Of a stretch of DNA of 57,571 nt, positions 29,585 to 40,776 are shown in pieces. This DNA comes from an uncultured Candidatus Pelagibacter sp. Lineage in GTDB: Bacteria; Pseudomonadota; Alphaproteobacteria; Pelagibacterales; Pelagibacteraceae. The stretch spans positions 1 to 57,571 of the forward strand of contig CAJQSU010000002.1 of NCBI GenBank assembly GCA_905616435.1, given 5' to 3'. Position 1 is the first letter of the stretch; each line of letters starts with the position of its first letter. A program made the position numbers and the translations under genes. The notes below the pieces were generated by a model. That model was not told the DNA's origin. It saw nothing but the letters and a program-made list of their open reading frames with translations, and ran no database searches.

Positions 29585-30694
29585 ATGAAGTTAACAAAAA
29601 TTTTACAAAGAGTATTCAAAAAAACTTTTCAAAATGTATTTAAAATAATTTATGGTCGAATTAAAATATTAGACAGTGACTCTAAAATTTATTTTAAAAA
29701 ACATAAAATTGAAAAAATTAATGTTAACGGACAAAATTATGAAGTTAATAAAAACGTCTATGAAATAGAGAATGCAAGAGTTTATACAGATTTAGTTGAG
29801 CATGTAGCAATAATAAAAGATAATTTTATTTTACCAGAAATATCATATCAACAAGTCAACGGTAAATTAAAAAACACAACTTATAATAAAGTTTTAATTG
29901 GTGGAACAAATAGATTAAAAAAAAAATTTAAAGGATCTATATTATCACTTATACAAGGAGGAAGTGGGAATAACTATTTTCATTTTTTATTTGATATAAT
30001 ACCTAAAATTTTATTACTTGAAAAAAAGAATTTGCTTAACAAGATAGATTTATTTTTGGTTCCAGATATTAAAAATTGGCAAAAAACGATATTATCAAAT
30101 TTTGGAATTTCTGAAAAACAACTTTTAAATAGCAGTAAATTTAGACACATAGAGGCAGAGAAGATTTATGCAGTAGATCACCTATGGTATATGAAAGGAA
30201 TAGTGCAAGATGAAATTACCAATATTCCAAATTGGATAATTTATGCTTTGAGAGAAAAATTTTTAAGATATTCAAATAAAATTCCTATAGCTGATAAAAT
30301 TTTTATAGACCGCTCTGACTCAGTTTTTAATCATTGTAAGTTAGTAAATAATGAAGAAATAAAAGAGTATTTAATAAAAAATAATTTTAAAAGTTATCAA
30401 ATTAGTAAATTAAATTTCCTTGAACAAATTAATTTATTTAAAAATGCTAAAATCATTGTAGGCCCTCATGGGGCAGCTTTTTCAAATATTATTTTTTCAA
30501 ACCCTGGATTAAAGATTGTAGAATTAATTCCTAAAAGTCATCCCAGTATAAAGTGTAAAAAATTTTCTGATTTATTAGGATTTAACTATACAAGAGTTAA
30601 TTTAGATTTAATAGATAATCAAATTGAAAATAAAAAAGGTGATATGAAAATATCAGTTACTCATTTAAAAGAAATTATAAACAAAGTTCTATAA
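29585..30694 (+). CDS. Glycosyltransferase family 61 protein
   Basis: This 369-residue protein carries the GT61 (DUF563) C-terminal signature GPHGAAFSNIIF followed by GLKIVELIP, and the upstream GSGNNYFHFLFDIIPK region typical of this family. GT61 enzymes add xylose, GlcNAc or related sugars; bacterial members cluster with polysaccharide genes. It sits in the glycan island after the oxidoreductase (44-base spacer) and its stop overlaps the convergent GT17 gene by 6 bases. Donor and acceptor are unknown. Confidence 0.8.
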   Translation: MKLTKILQRVFKKTFQNVFKIIYGRIKILDSDSKIYFKKHKIEKINVNGQNYEVNKNVYEIENARVYTDLVEHVAIIKDNFILPEISYQQVNGKLKNTTYNKVLIGGTNRLKKKFKGSILSLIQGGSGNNYFHFLFDIIPKILLLEKKNLLNKIDLFLVPDIKNWQKTILSNFGISEKQLLNSSKFRHIEAEKIYAVDHLWYMKGIVQDEITNIPNWIIYALREKFLRYSNKIPIADKIFIDRSDSVFNHCKLVNNEEIKEYLIKNNFKSYQISKLNFLEQINLFKNAKIIVGPHGAAFSNIIFSNPGLKIVELIPKSHPSIKCKKFSDLLGFNYTRVNLDLIDNQIENKKGDMKISVTHLKEIINKVL

Positions 30695-31495
30695 AATCCA
30701 TTTTTTAAATTTATTTTTATTTTTCAAAATATACCCAGGAAAAGAATTATTTAAGCTCTCTTTTATGTAAGTAATATTTCTTCCAAATAAATCCCTACGA
30801 TTTTTGATATTTTTTTTAATAATCTTTATATCTGAATATTTGCTTTTTGAAAATTCAACATGGGCGAAAGTTTTAAGCTTTTTTGATATTGCTGATGGAG
30901 AAATTATTGAATTAAAATGCCAACCTCCATTCTCAAATATTTCTATACTTTTTTCTTTATAAAATTTCCACAATGGTTTATTTAAATTTTTTCTTAATAT
31001 TTTTTGTCTCATATAATTGATAGATTTTAAATCTTTTCTTTTACAAATTCTTGTACCCTCCCAGGGACTCTCATTCTTATTGAAAAGGTTAAATTTGTAA
31101 CAGTACATTTTTTGAAGAAAGATACCGTATTTTTTTTTAAGACTAAAATTTTTTAAAATTTTAGGATTTGGTATTTCATCAGGATCAGAAAACATTATAT
31201 AATCTTCGAGGCCAACGTTATTCAATTTTTCTAAAATATATTCCCTCTGTAATGATTGATTTTTCCAAGGAGAGTTTTTGAGACCAAATGGTTTATCAAA
31301 AACTAAATAAATTATTTTATCTTTAAATTTTTTATTTAATATTTTAAAATTTAATTTCTTTTTTTTACCTTTATGATCAAATTTAGACTCACAAACCACA
31401 AAGTAATCAACGCTATTATTCAAAATTTCAAATCTAATATTAGAAATCATATTTTCTTGAAAAAAAGTTATACAATCAAATATTTTTGGTCTCAT
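30689..31495 (-). CDS. Glycosyltransferase family 17 protein
   Basis: This 268-residue protein matches the GT17 pattern of MGAT3-like N-acetylglucosaminyltransferases: IFDCITFFQENMISNIRFEI at the N-terminus, then VDYFVVCESKFDHKGKKK, a metal-type SDPDEIPNP and GGWHFNSI. In bacteria the family occurs in surface-polysaccharide loci. It is the only island gene on the minus strand, convergent with GT61 and divergent from GT2 (99 bases between starts), so it must have its own promoter. Extremely Lys/Asn-rich. The acceptor is unknown. Confidence 0.8.
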   Translation of the reverse strand: MRPKIFDCITFFQENMISNIRFEILNNSVDYFVVCESKFDHKGKKKKLNFKILNKKFKDKIIYLVFDKPFGLKNSPWKNQSLQREYILEKLNNVGLEDYIMFSDPDEIPNPKILKNFSLKKKYGIFLQKMYCYKFNLFNKNESPWEGTRICKRKDLKSINYMRQKILRKNLNKPLWKFYKEKSIEIFENGGWHFNSIISPSAISKKLKTFAHVEFSKSKYSDIKIIKKNIKNRRDLFGRNITYIKESLNNSFPGYILKNKNKFKKWIL

Positions 31496-31594
31496 AAGTC
31501 AATTTTTTAAAATTTAATATGATAAATTATTAACTTATATTATCTTTAAAAAAACAACTTTTAAATGAATTGTAAAATTAATTAATTAAAATAT

Positions 31595-32458
31595 ATGATA
31601 AATGTAAATGAATTAACTATACAAATTGTTTTATATGAGGAAACAAAAGAGTTAATCTTTGAATGTTTGGAAAATATTAAAAATTTTCAAATATTAATTT
31701 TAGATAATTCAAATAATAAAAACCTCAGAGAAAAAATAATTAATAAATTTGATATTAAGGAATACTTTATTTTAAATAAAAATTTGGGTTATAGTAAAGG
31801 TCATAATTTCTTATCTAAAAAAGTTGATACTAAATATATTTTAATCTTAAATGCTGACTGCCAAATTGATGAAAGCAATATAAAAAAACTCTTACATTCA
31901 TATAAAAAATATAATGATAGTGGTATCGTTGGTCCAACTTCATTTAATAAAAAATTTGAGCAAACTTATAATGGAGGCTTATTATTTGAAAATGAAAATA
32001 GCGATAAAAATAAAATTACTGAAATTAGTGGTGATACTTGTTTCCAAAAAATTCTTGGTTCTGCAATGTTAATAGAAAAAAATTTATTTTTTGATGTGGG
32101 CATGTTTAATGAAAATATGTTTTTATTTTTTTCAGATTATGATTTGTGTAAAAAAATTAGAAAATCGAATAAATCTGTGATTCAAATCAAATCTGCAATA
32201 GCATTTCACACGCATGGATATAGCAAAGTAAGAAACGTTTTAAAAAGAATTTTTTTAAAGGAATTTAATATGACCTATGATCAGTTGTATTACCTCTATA
32301 TAAATAAACATGAAAATATTTTATTAAAAAAATTGAAAAAACAAAAATTTAATTATTTGTTTAAGTTAATCATAAGTTTATTTCTATTTAGATTTGATAA
32401 ATTTATATATTACTATTCTAAAATTCTGGCTTATTATAAATTTATTATAAAAAATTAA
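31595..32458 (+). CDS. Glycosyltransferase family 2, rhamnosyltransferase-like
   Basis: This 287-residue protein has a GT-A fold: LTIQIVLYEE, LILDNSNN, NLGYSKGHNF, the DxD-equivalent LILNADCQID and the later LGSAMLIEKNLFFDVGMFNENMF with FFSDYDLC and HTHGYS, the usual order in rhamnosyl/galactofuranosyl transferases. The C-terminal 40 residues are hydrophobic and may bind the membrane. It ends the island and is followed by a terminator candidate and tRNA-Ser. Donor sugar is unproven. Confidence 0.83.
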   Translation: MINVNELTIQIVLYEETKELIFECLENIKNFQILILDNSNNKNLREKIINKFDIKEYFILNKNLGYSKGHNFLSKKVDTKYILILNADCQIDESNIKKLLHSYKKYNDSGIVGPTSFNKKFEQTYNGGLLFENENSDKNKITEISGDTCFQKILGSAMLIEKNLFFDVGMFNENMFLFFSDYDLCKKIRKSNKSVIQIKSAIAFHTHGYSKVRNVLKRIFLKEFNMTYDQLYYLYINKHENILLKKLKKQKFNYLFKLIISLFLFRFDKFIYYYSKILAYYKFIIKN

Positions 32459-32471
32459 TTTTATTAATTTA

Positions 32472-32503
32472 TTAATATCAAAAAAATATTAAAGATTTTT
32501 TTT
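32472..32503 (+). terminator. Candidate intrinsic terminator after GT2
   Basis: TTAATAT (32472-32478) and ATATTAA (32486-32492) pair around a CAAAAAA loop and are followed within 3 bases by eight T (32496-32503). It lies between the GT2 stop and tRNA-Ser. The stem is all A-T, hence weak, but T8 right after it is in the right place. Confidence 0.4.
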
Positions 32504-32539
32504 GGGCTAACAATGATTTAATTATTGAATATAAAGTTT

Positions 32540-32629
32540 GGAGAGATGGCCGAGTGGTTGAAGGCGCACGCTTGGAAAGTGTGTAAAGGAGCAATTCTTT
32601 CATGGGTTCGAATCCCATTCTCTCCGCCA
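32540..32629 (+). tRNA. tRNA-Ser(GGA)
   Basis: A 90-nt type II tRNA. Acceptor GGAGAGA (32540-32546) pairs with TCTCTCC (32619-32625), the discriminator is G and CCA is encoded (32627-32629). The anticodon loop CTTGGAAA gives anticodon GGA, the long variable arm (TGTAAAGGAGCAATTCTTTCA region) is typical of serine tRNAs, and the T-loop TTCGAAT is canonical. It reads UCC/UCU. It borders the glycan island on one side and gyrB on the other. Confidence 0.97.
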
Positions 32630-32736
32630 TCCAATATAGCCTGAATTTAATAGTTAATTAGGATGTATAATTGACAATAATTAATTAAATTTAAATCATT
32701 TTTTAATAAAAAATGTTATGCTTCTTTTTTCCATAA

Positions 32737-34806
<2,070 letters not shown>

Positions 34807-34808
34807 TA

Positions 34809-36113
34809 ATGAAGTTTTTTGAAACTTCAAAGTATCATACGTTTAAAAAATCAACTTACATAAGTTTAAGATGGATTGGAATAGTCGGACAATTAATTGC
34901 TATTAATACTGTATTTTTTTTCTTAAATTTTGACTTTAATTTTTTATTTGCAAACTTGGTTATTTTTGTAGGTGTATTAAGTAATTTATTCTTAACATTT
35001 ATTTATAAAAAAACTCAATTATCAGACAGATCAGCATTAATTTTTTTAATAATTGATATATCTCAACTAGGTGTTTTGCTTTATTTAACAGGAGGTGTCT
35101 CTAATCCTTTTGTAATTTTTTTATTAATTCCAAGTGTTTTTTCATCATCGAATTTAAGCTTCAAGACCAACTCTTTACTTGTATTTTTAACTACAATTCT
35201 AATTATCATCCTTACATTTTATTCATCAGAATTACCTGGTCCTTTAAGTGACCATTTTCATGTAAGCCCATTTTATTATTATTCTATTCCGTTAGCCTTA
35301 ATTATTGCTTTACTTTTTTTGAATTTTTTTGCCATGACATTTGGAACGGAGTCTCGATTAAGAAAAGAGGCTTTAGCAAAAATGGAGGAGGTTATGGCAA
35401 AGGAACATGAGTTACTATCTTTAGGTGGGCAAGCAGCAGCAGCAGCACATTCTCTTGGAACACCTCTCTCGACAATAAAAATAATAACTCAAGACTTAAC
35501 AAAACAATTTAAAGGACAAAAAGATATTGAAAAAGATATAGAATTGTTATCAAGCCAAGTAGAAAGATGTAATAAAATTTTAAAACGTTTGAGTTTAAAT
35601 CCAGTAGAGGAGGATGATTTTATTGATAAAGATTTAACAATGAGAGATTATATAAGTGAAATTATTTCATCATTTAAAGAGATAAGTAATAAGAGTTTTG
35701 TCTTTAACTTTGACCAAGACTCTAATATTAAAAAAATAACAAAATCTATTGAAATAGTTTATGGTTTAAGAAACTTTATTGGTAATGCTAATAAATTTTC
35801 TAGTAATACAATTTATATTAATCTTAAAAGTGATAGTGAAATAACCCAAATCACTATTGAGGATGATGGCAATGGTTATCCAAAAGATGTTTTACCAAAA
35901 ATTGGGGAGCCATATTTAAGATCAAATAACTCATCAGATTTAAGATCAAATAACTCATCAGAAAGATCCAAAACAGGCTTAGGTCTTGGATTGTTTATAG
36001 GAAAAACACTTTTAGAAAAAAACTTTGCATCAATAAATTGTAGAAATTCTAAAACTAGAAGTGGTGCCGAAGTTATTGTTAAATGGAATAACAAAGATTT
36101 ATTTAATATTTAG
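34809..36113 (+). CDS. regB: RegB/PrrB-like redox sensor histidine kinase
   Basis: This 434-residue membrane kinase has about six N-terminal membrane segments with a GGVSNPF quinone-site motif (95-101), an H-box [10 protein letters not shown] with His214, Cys254 in VERCNKIL exactly 40 residues later (matching the His225/Cys265 spacing of Rhodobacter RegB) and a C-terminal ATPase domain with DDGNGYP and [10 protein letters not shown]. It probably senses redox state via quinone and thiol and phosphorylates RegA, which is not nearby. An exact 24-bp tandem duplication adds DLRSNNSS in the ATP lid (35914-35961). It follows gyrB by 2 bases and its stop overlaps cobT in TTAG. Confidence 0.88.
   Translation: MKFFETSKYHTFKKSTYISLRWIGIVGQLIAINTVFFFLNFDFNFLFANLVIFVGVLSNLFLTFIYKKTQLSDRSALIFLIIDISQLGVLLYLTGGVSNPFVIFLLIPSVFSSSNLSFKTNSLLVFLTTILIIILTFYSSELPGPLSDHFHVSPFYYYSIPLALIIALLFLNFFAMTFGTESRLRKEALAKMEEVMAKEHELLSLGGQAAAAAHSLGTPLSTIKIITQDLTKQFKGQKDIEKDIELLSSQVERCNKILKRLSLNPVEEDDFIDKDLTMRDYISEIISSFKEISNKSFVFNFDQDSNIKKITKSIEIVYGLRNFIGNANKFSSNTIYINLKSDSEITQITIEDDGNGYPKDVLPKIGEPYLRSNNSSDLRSNNSSERSKTGLGLGLFIGKTLLEKNFASINCRNSKTRSGAEVIVKWNNKDLFNI
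35914..35961 (+). repeat. Exact 24-bp tandem duplication in regB
   Basis: Copies 35914-35937 and 35938-35961 are identical, begin ATTTAAGATCAAATAACTCA and end TCAG, and keep the reading frame (8 codons). They encode two copies of a LRSNNSS-type unit in the kinase ATP lid just before the GLGLGLF box. Complete identity suggests a recent event. Confidence 0.95.
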
Positions 36114-37909
36114 TGCAACTTTTTTTTAGTATCAAACAAAGTACTTAATTGAGATATCATCACATCACCTAATTCATTGACATCAGTAATTTTTATTGCT
36201 TTATCATAATATCTAGAAACATCATGCCCAATTCCAATCGCCAAAACCTCTATTTCAGTTTTATTTTCTATAAATTTAACCATCTTTTTTAAGTGCTTTT
36301 CTAAAAAATCACCCGAATTAACAGAAAGAGTAGAGTCATCAACTGGCGCACCATCAGAGATGACCATTAATATTTTTCTTTCTTCTTTTCTTTTCTTTAT
36401 TCTATTATATGCCCACAAAATTGCCTCCCCATCTATATTTTCCTTAAGCAAACCTTCTTTAAGCATGAGACCTAAATTATTTTTAGCTTGGCGCCAGTGA
36501 GTGTCTGCACTTTTATAAATTATATGTCTTAAATCATTTAATCTCCCAGGTGTTTTGGGTTTCGAATTTTTATTCCATAACTCTCTACTTTGACCACCCT
36601 TCCAGTTTTTTGTTGTAAAACCTAAAATCTCAACTTTAACAGAACATCTCTCAAGAGTTCTGGACAATATGTCAGCACAAATTGCTGCAATTGTAATAGG
36701 TCTTCCTCTCATTGAGCCAGAATTATCAATCAGCAAAGTTACAATCGTATCTTGAAAATCTAAATCTTTTTCTTTTTTAAATGAAAGTGAGTTATATGGG
36801 TCCATTATAATTCTGGGTAACTTTGAACTATCAAGCAAACCCTCTTCTAAGTCAAATTCCCAAGCTCTGTTCTGTTTTGCAAGCAGTTGTCTTTGAAGTT
36901 TGTTTGCAAGTTTAGTAATGATATCTTGAAAACCAACTAATTGTTGGTCTAAAGTTTTTCTAAGTTTGGTTGCCTCATCAGCATTCTCTAAATTTTCAGC
37001 TTTAGTAATCTCATCATATTGTAGAGTAAAAATTTTGTAATCTAGATTAATGTTATCAATATTTTTTTGAATAATTTGTTCTGAGCTCTGCTCATCTGAC
37101 TCATTATCTAGAAGCTGTTCATCTAAATTAAATTCATCAACATTATAATCAGCACCTAAAGTAGCCTGAGTTTCTTGATCATTGTTATCCTCTTTATTAT
37201 TTTCAGAATCTTTGTCTTGATCTTCATTTGAAGGATTATTTTGTACTTGATCTTGGTTTTCTTCTTTTCTTTCATCACCTTCTTCACTTTGAAAGATATC
37301 CATTTCCTCCAAAATCTCTGTAAATCTTGAGCTATATTTATTTTGATTTTCCAAATTTTCTTGTAAAAATTTTTTGTGCTTATCTATTGATTTTTCGAAG
37401 TCTTTTTCCCAAAAATTTAACATTTTTGTTGTTAAGGTATTCAGTTTAATTTGATGAAAGTTTTTAAGCATATAAAGCTCAAATGCTTCAGTAACAGGAA
37501 CGTCTTCTTTAGTTCTTAACTTATCTTTTCTTTTACGGTTTATTATTTGAGTATAATTTTCATTAAAATTTTTTTTTATCCCTCTAAGCATCCCTCCGCC
37601 AAGTGACTCATATCGAATTTTTTCAGCTATGTTATAAAGAGATTTTGATGAATTTTTAGTTGGTAAATTTTTTTTATATATTTTTTCGTCTGAAAATTTT
37701 TTTTTTAATGCAACAGAATCTGTTTCTGCGCGCAGTCTAATAAAGTCACTTGGATTTATTAAATTATCAATTTCAATTGTATTGATATATTCCGAATTTT
37801 TATTTTTAGAAGTTTTATCATTTAAGGTAAAATCATCAGAAATTACTTTAGCGGTTGATGTTAAAGCAAGTCTAAATTTTTCTATTAGGTCGGTATCCTT
37901 ACTGCTCAT
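36110..37909 (-). CDS. cobT: CobT-like VWA-domain subunit
   Basis: This 599-residue protein matches CobT: an N-terminal helical region, a long acidic Gln/Glu/Asp-rich middle (about 205-285) and a C-terminal von Willebrand A domain with the MIDAS motif DNSGS (395-399) and [10 protein letters not shown]. In Pseudomonas denitrificans CobT works with the AAA+ CobS and with CobN to insert cobalt into the corrin ring. CobS is immediately upstream (abutting), but no cobN or other cobalamin gene is in the window, so another client is plausible. Its stop overlaps regB. Confidence 0.9.
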   Translation of the reverse strand: MSSKDTDLIEKFRLALTSTAKVISDDFTLNDKTSKNKNSEYINTIEIDNLINPSDFIRLRAETDSVALKKKFSDEKIYKKNLPTKNSSKSLYNIAEKIRYESLGGGMLRGIKKNFNENYTQIINRKRKDKLRTKEDVPVTEAFELYMLKNFHQIKLNTLTTKMLNFWEKDFEKSIDKHKKFLQENLENQNKYSSRFTEILEEMDIFQSEEGDERKEENQDQVQNNPSNEDQDKDSENNKEDNNDQETQATLGADYNVDEFNLDEQLLDNESDEQSSEQIIQKNIDNINLDYKIFTLQYDEITKAENLENADEATKLRKTLDQQLVGFQDIITKLANKLQRQLLAKQNRAWEFDLEEGLLDSSKLPRIIMDPYNSLSFKKEKDLDFQDTIVTLLIDNSGSMRGRPITIAAICADILSRTLERCSVKVEILGFTTKNWKGGQSRELWNKNSKPKTPGRLNDLRHIIYKSADTHWRQAKNNLGLMLKEGLLKENIDGEAILWAYNRIKKRKEERKILMVISDGAPVDDSTLSVNSGDFLEKHLKKMVKFIENKTEIEVLAIGIGHDVSRYYDKAIKITDVNELGDVMISQLSTLFDTKKKLH

Positions 37910-38884
37910 TTAAATTTGAATATTTACCAGTGACTCTGGCAACTCTTCACCAAAACACCTTTGATAATATTCTGCGATAGTATTTTTTTCAATATCATCA
38001 CATTTATTAAGAAAAGTTACTCTAAAAGCGTAACCAGTATCTTTGAAAATCTCTGAATTTTCTGCCCAATGCATAACGGTTCTTGGACTCATTACTGTTG
38101 AAATATCACCTGCAACAAAACCCTTTCTTGTTAAAGAAGCTACCTTAATCATGTTTGCAACTTTTTCTTTACCTCTGGAGTTATTAAGATTTTTATTTTT
38201 TGCTAAAATTATATCCATTTCTCTTTCAAGGCTTAGATAGTTTAAAGTTGTAACTATGTTCCATCTGTCCATTTGACCTTGATTTATTTGTTGAGTTCCA
38301 TGATAAAGACCTGTTGTGTCACCAAGACCAATTGTATTAGATGTAGCAAATAATCTAAAAAATTTATGTTGTTTAATAACTTTATTTTTATCTAAAAGAG
38401 TGAAATTACCTTCAGCTTCTAAAACTCTTTGAATTACAAACATTACATCTGGCCTTCCAGCATCATATTCATCAAAAACAAGAGCTACTGGATTTTGTAT
38501 AGACCAAGGTAAGATCCCTTCATTGAATTGGGTGATTTGTTTTCCATCTTTTAAGACGATTGCATCTTTCCCAATTAAATCAATTCTACTTACATGACTA
38601 TCAAGGTTAACACGAATGCAGGGCCAGTTCAGTCTTGCGGCTATTTGTTCAATATGAGTAGATTTCCCTGTGCCATGATAGCCTTGGACCAGCACCCTCT
38701 TATTAAAAGCAAAACCAGATATTATTGCCAATGTTGTGTCTCTATCAAATTTATAACTCTTATCAATTTCAGGAACGTATTCATTTTTTTTTGAAAATGC
38801 ATCTACTTCCATTTCAGAGTCGATACCAAAAGTTTGTTTTAAAGAAACTTTAATGTCTGGTTGTATGTTAAGGTTTGGTGTCAA
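37910..38884 (-). CDS. cobS: CobS-like AAA+ ATPase
   Basis: This 324-residue MoxR-type AAA+ ATPase has Walker A GYHGTGKS (68-75), Walker B VALVFDEYD (133-141), a sensor-1 FATSNT and a later MSPRTVMHW. I take the TTG at 38882-38884 as start: the family-conserved segment VSLKQTFGIDSEMEVDAF begins upstream of the first ATG, so a later start would cut it. The start region overlaps the J-protein gene's end by 17 bases, implying coupled translation. It should form a hexameric motor with CobT; the metal-chelation role is uncertain without CobN. Confidence 0.9.
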   Translation of the reverse strand: MTPNLNIQPDIKVSLKQTFGIDSEMEVDAFSKKNEYVPEIDKSYKFDRDTTLAIISGFAFNKRVLVQGYHGTGKSTHIEQIAARLNWPCIRVNLDSHVSRIDLIGKDAIVLKDGKQITQFNEGILPWSIQNPVALVFDEYDAGRPDVMFVIQRVLEAEGNFTLLDKNKVIKQHKFFRLFATSNTIGLGDTTGLYHGTQQINQGQMDRWNIVTTLNYLSLEREMDIILAKNKNLNNSRGKEKVANMIKVASLTRKGFVAGDISTVMSPRTVMHWAENSEIFKDTGYAFRVTFLNKCDDIEKNTIAEYYQRCFGEELPESLVNIQI

Positions 38885-39401
38885 TTTTTTCTTTATATGT
38901 ATTTTTAAGTTGTGTGTAAGCTAAAGTAATTAATTTTAGTTTTTCTTCGTATTTTTTATTTCCAGCATTTATATCTGGGTGAAATTTTTTGACAAGTAAT
39001 TTGAACTTATCCTGTATTTTTTTCCATGTTAAACCGACAGAAACCCCCAATATACCAAAAGCTTTTATATCATTATGATTAAATTTAAATTGACGCATAT
39101 GATCATAATCACCATTAATTTTATCTTTATCCAACTCATCTCTGAGTGTGTTATTCCACAAAATTTTAAAAAAATTATCAGATGAACTGAAGCTTTGAGT
39201 AGGTTTGTGCCAAACCATATCTGATTTTAAAAAATTCATTACTTGATCGTCATTCATACCTGAAAAATAATTCCAATTTTTATTAAAATCTTTTACATGC
39301 TCCAAACATAACATGCGATATTTTTTGCTATTATCCTTTTCAACAGGTGCTTTATATTCACCTATTTCTTTACAATTATTCCAGTCGCAAATATTTTTCA
39401 T
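38868..39401 (-). CDS. J-domain protein with N-terminal zinc-type cysteines
   Basis: This 177-residue protein has Cys5, Cys10, Cys32 and His35 (CDWNNC ... LCLEHV), a likely metal site, and a C-terminal J-domain with HPD at 141-143 in KKFHPDINAG, preceded by FGILGVSVGLTWKKIQDKF. J-domains recruit and stimulate Hsp70. It lies directly upstream of cobS-cobT with a 17-base overlap, as in many alphaproteobacteria, and is divergent from bolA with only 19 bases between start codons. A chaperone-adaptor role for the CobST motor is an inference from position. Confidence 0.85.
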   Translation of the reverse strand: MKNICDWNNCKEIGEYKAPVEKDNSKKYRMLCLEHVKDFNKNWNYFSGMNDDQVMNFLKSDMVWHKPTQSFSSSDNFFKILWNNTLRDELDKDKINGDYDHMRQFKFNHNDIKAFGILGVSVGLTWKKIQDKFKLLVKKFHPDINAGNKKYEEKLKLITLAYTQLKNTYKEKIDTKP

Positions 39402-39420
39402 GATATAGTAAGTAATATTT

Positions 39421-39681
39421 ATGGATATAAATAATTTAATTGCAATCGTAAAAAAAAAATTAAATGATGAAATTGTGATTGAAAAAATTGAAATTGAAGA
39501 TAAGTCATTTCTGCATAAAAACCATTCAGGTCATCAAGAGGGGAAATTTCATTTGAGACTTATTATCAATTCAGATGAACTAAAAGAGCTAAATAGAATC
39601 GAAAGTAACAAAAAGATTTATAAAACCTTAAATGAAGAAATAAAAAAATACATTCATTCTTTACAAATTTTAATTAGCTAA
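39421..39681 (+). CDS. BolA-family protein
   Basis: This 86-residue protein fits the BolA/YrbA fold, with the conserved HSGHQEGKFHLRLIINSDEL (His residues as possible Fe-S ligands) and a C-terminal helix. BolA proteins partner monothiol glutaredoxins in iron-sulfur trafficking. No glutaredoxin gene is adjacent. It is divergent from the J-protein gene by 19 bases, and its 3' end overlaps aroB by 12 bases on the other strand. Confidence 0.85.
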   Translation: MDINNLIAIVKKKLNDEIVIEKIEIEDKSFLHKNHSGHQEGKFHLRLIINSDELKELNRIESNKKIYKTLNEEIKKYIHSLQILIS

Positions 39682-40776
39682 TTCTTTTTTTAAAAATTTT
39701 TTAATTTTTAAGCTATTATATTCATTATCTATGACAGTTGAACCAATTTTTTTTAGCAATATAAGATTTATTTTTTCCGAAATATTTTTTTTATCCCTCA
39801 TCATAAAAGTTAAAATTGTATTTAAATTTTTTGGTGAAAAATAATTCTTAATATCCGATGGAAGCTTCATCTTAAGTATATGCTGTATCACTTGATTATA
39901 TTCCTCAAGTTTGATTAACTTGATATCATAGCTAAATTTTAGTGCCGTAGTAATTCCTAATATCACTGCTTCGCCATGATTTAATTTTTTAGAGTACCCA
40001 AGCGTCGCCTCGTAAGCGTGTGCGAACGTATGACCAAAGTTTAATATTTTCCTTAGACCTTTTTCTTTTTCATCATTTTCAACAACTTTTTTTTTAATTT
40101 TACAACTTTCAAAAATAGCTTTTTCAATAAATGGACTTTTCAAATTTAAAATATTTAAAGAGTTATTATTTAAATATTTATAAAAAATCTTATTTAAAAT
40201 TAGTGAATGTTTTAAAATTTCACCATATCCAGAAACAACTTCTCTTTTAGGTAAAGATCTTAAAAATTCAGTATCGCTAATGACTATTTTAGGTTGATAA
40301 AAACTTCCTATAAGATTTTTACCTTCTATAGTGTTAACACCTGTTTTACCTCCTACGGATGAGTCTACTTGAGAGAGTAAGGTTGTTGGTACGTTGATAA
40401 ATTTCAAACCTCTTTTATACAAACTGGCTGCAAAACCACCAACATCTCCGGTGATACCACCCCCAATAGCAATTACGCAATCTAGTCTTGAAAAGTTTTT
40501 ATTCAACAAAATTTGTAAAATTTTATTAATATAATTTAAATTTTTGTTTTTTTCGTTAGCGTTAAATAGAAATTTAAATATTTTTTTTTTCTTTAAAGAT
40601 TTAGTGATTCTTAAAATCATCTTACTTGGAACCTTTTTATCAATTACCAAAAGGCACTGATTAAAATTAATTGAACTTTTATTTAAGTGCAAAGCTAAAT
40701 CTTTAATTATATTTGAACCAATTATTATTGGATAGTTTTCTGATTTAGTTTTTATATTAAGCTTAATGGGCTTCAT
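39670..40776 (-). CDS. aroB: 3-dehydroquinate synthase
   Basis: This 368-residue enzyme has the NAD-binding and active-site segment GGGITGDVGGFAASLYKRG, VPTTLLSQVDSSVGGKTGVN, and HTFAHAYEATLGYSKKLNHGEAV with the zinc-binding histidines. It converts DAHP to 3-dehydroquinate in the shikimate pathway. It overlaps the upstream aroK by 14 bases, so the two are coupled (aroK first in transcription). Confidence 0.96.
   Translation of the reverse strand: MKPIKLNIKTKSENYPIIIGSNIIKDLALHLNKSSINFNQCLLVIDKKVPSKMILRITKSLKKKKIFKFLFNANEKNKNLNYINKILQILLNKNFSRLDCVIAIGGGITGDVGGFAASLYKRGLKFINVPTTLLSQVDSSVGGKTGVNTIEGKNLIGSFYQPKIVISDTEFLRSLPKREVVSGYGEILKHSLILNKIFYKYLNNNSLNILNLKSPFIEKAIFESCKIKKKVVENDEKEKGLRKILNFGHTFAHAYEATLGYSKKLNHGEAVILGITTALKFSYDIKLIKLEEYNQVIQHILKMKLPSDIKNYFSPKNLNTILTFMMRDKKNISEKINLILLKKIGSTVIDNEYNSLKIKKFLKKELAN

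Noticed and set aside
28509..32629. Integrated element with att duplication at tRNA-Ser
   Set aside because: I found no second copy of the tRNA 3' end within the island and no integrase gene.
32666..32676. TATAAT and TTGACA upstream of gyrB as promoter elements
   Set aside because: They overlap each other rather than standing 17 bases apart, and neither has a convincing partner at the right distance.
32697..32715. CATTTTTT/AAAAAATG inverted repeat upstream of gyrB as a terminator or operator
   Set aside because: All but one pair are A-T in homopolymer runs with a 3-base loop and no T-run afterwards; expected by chance here.
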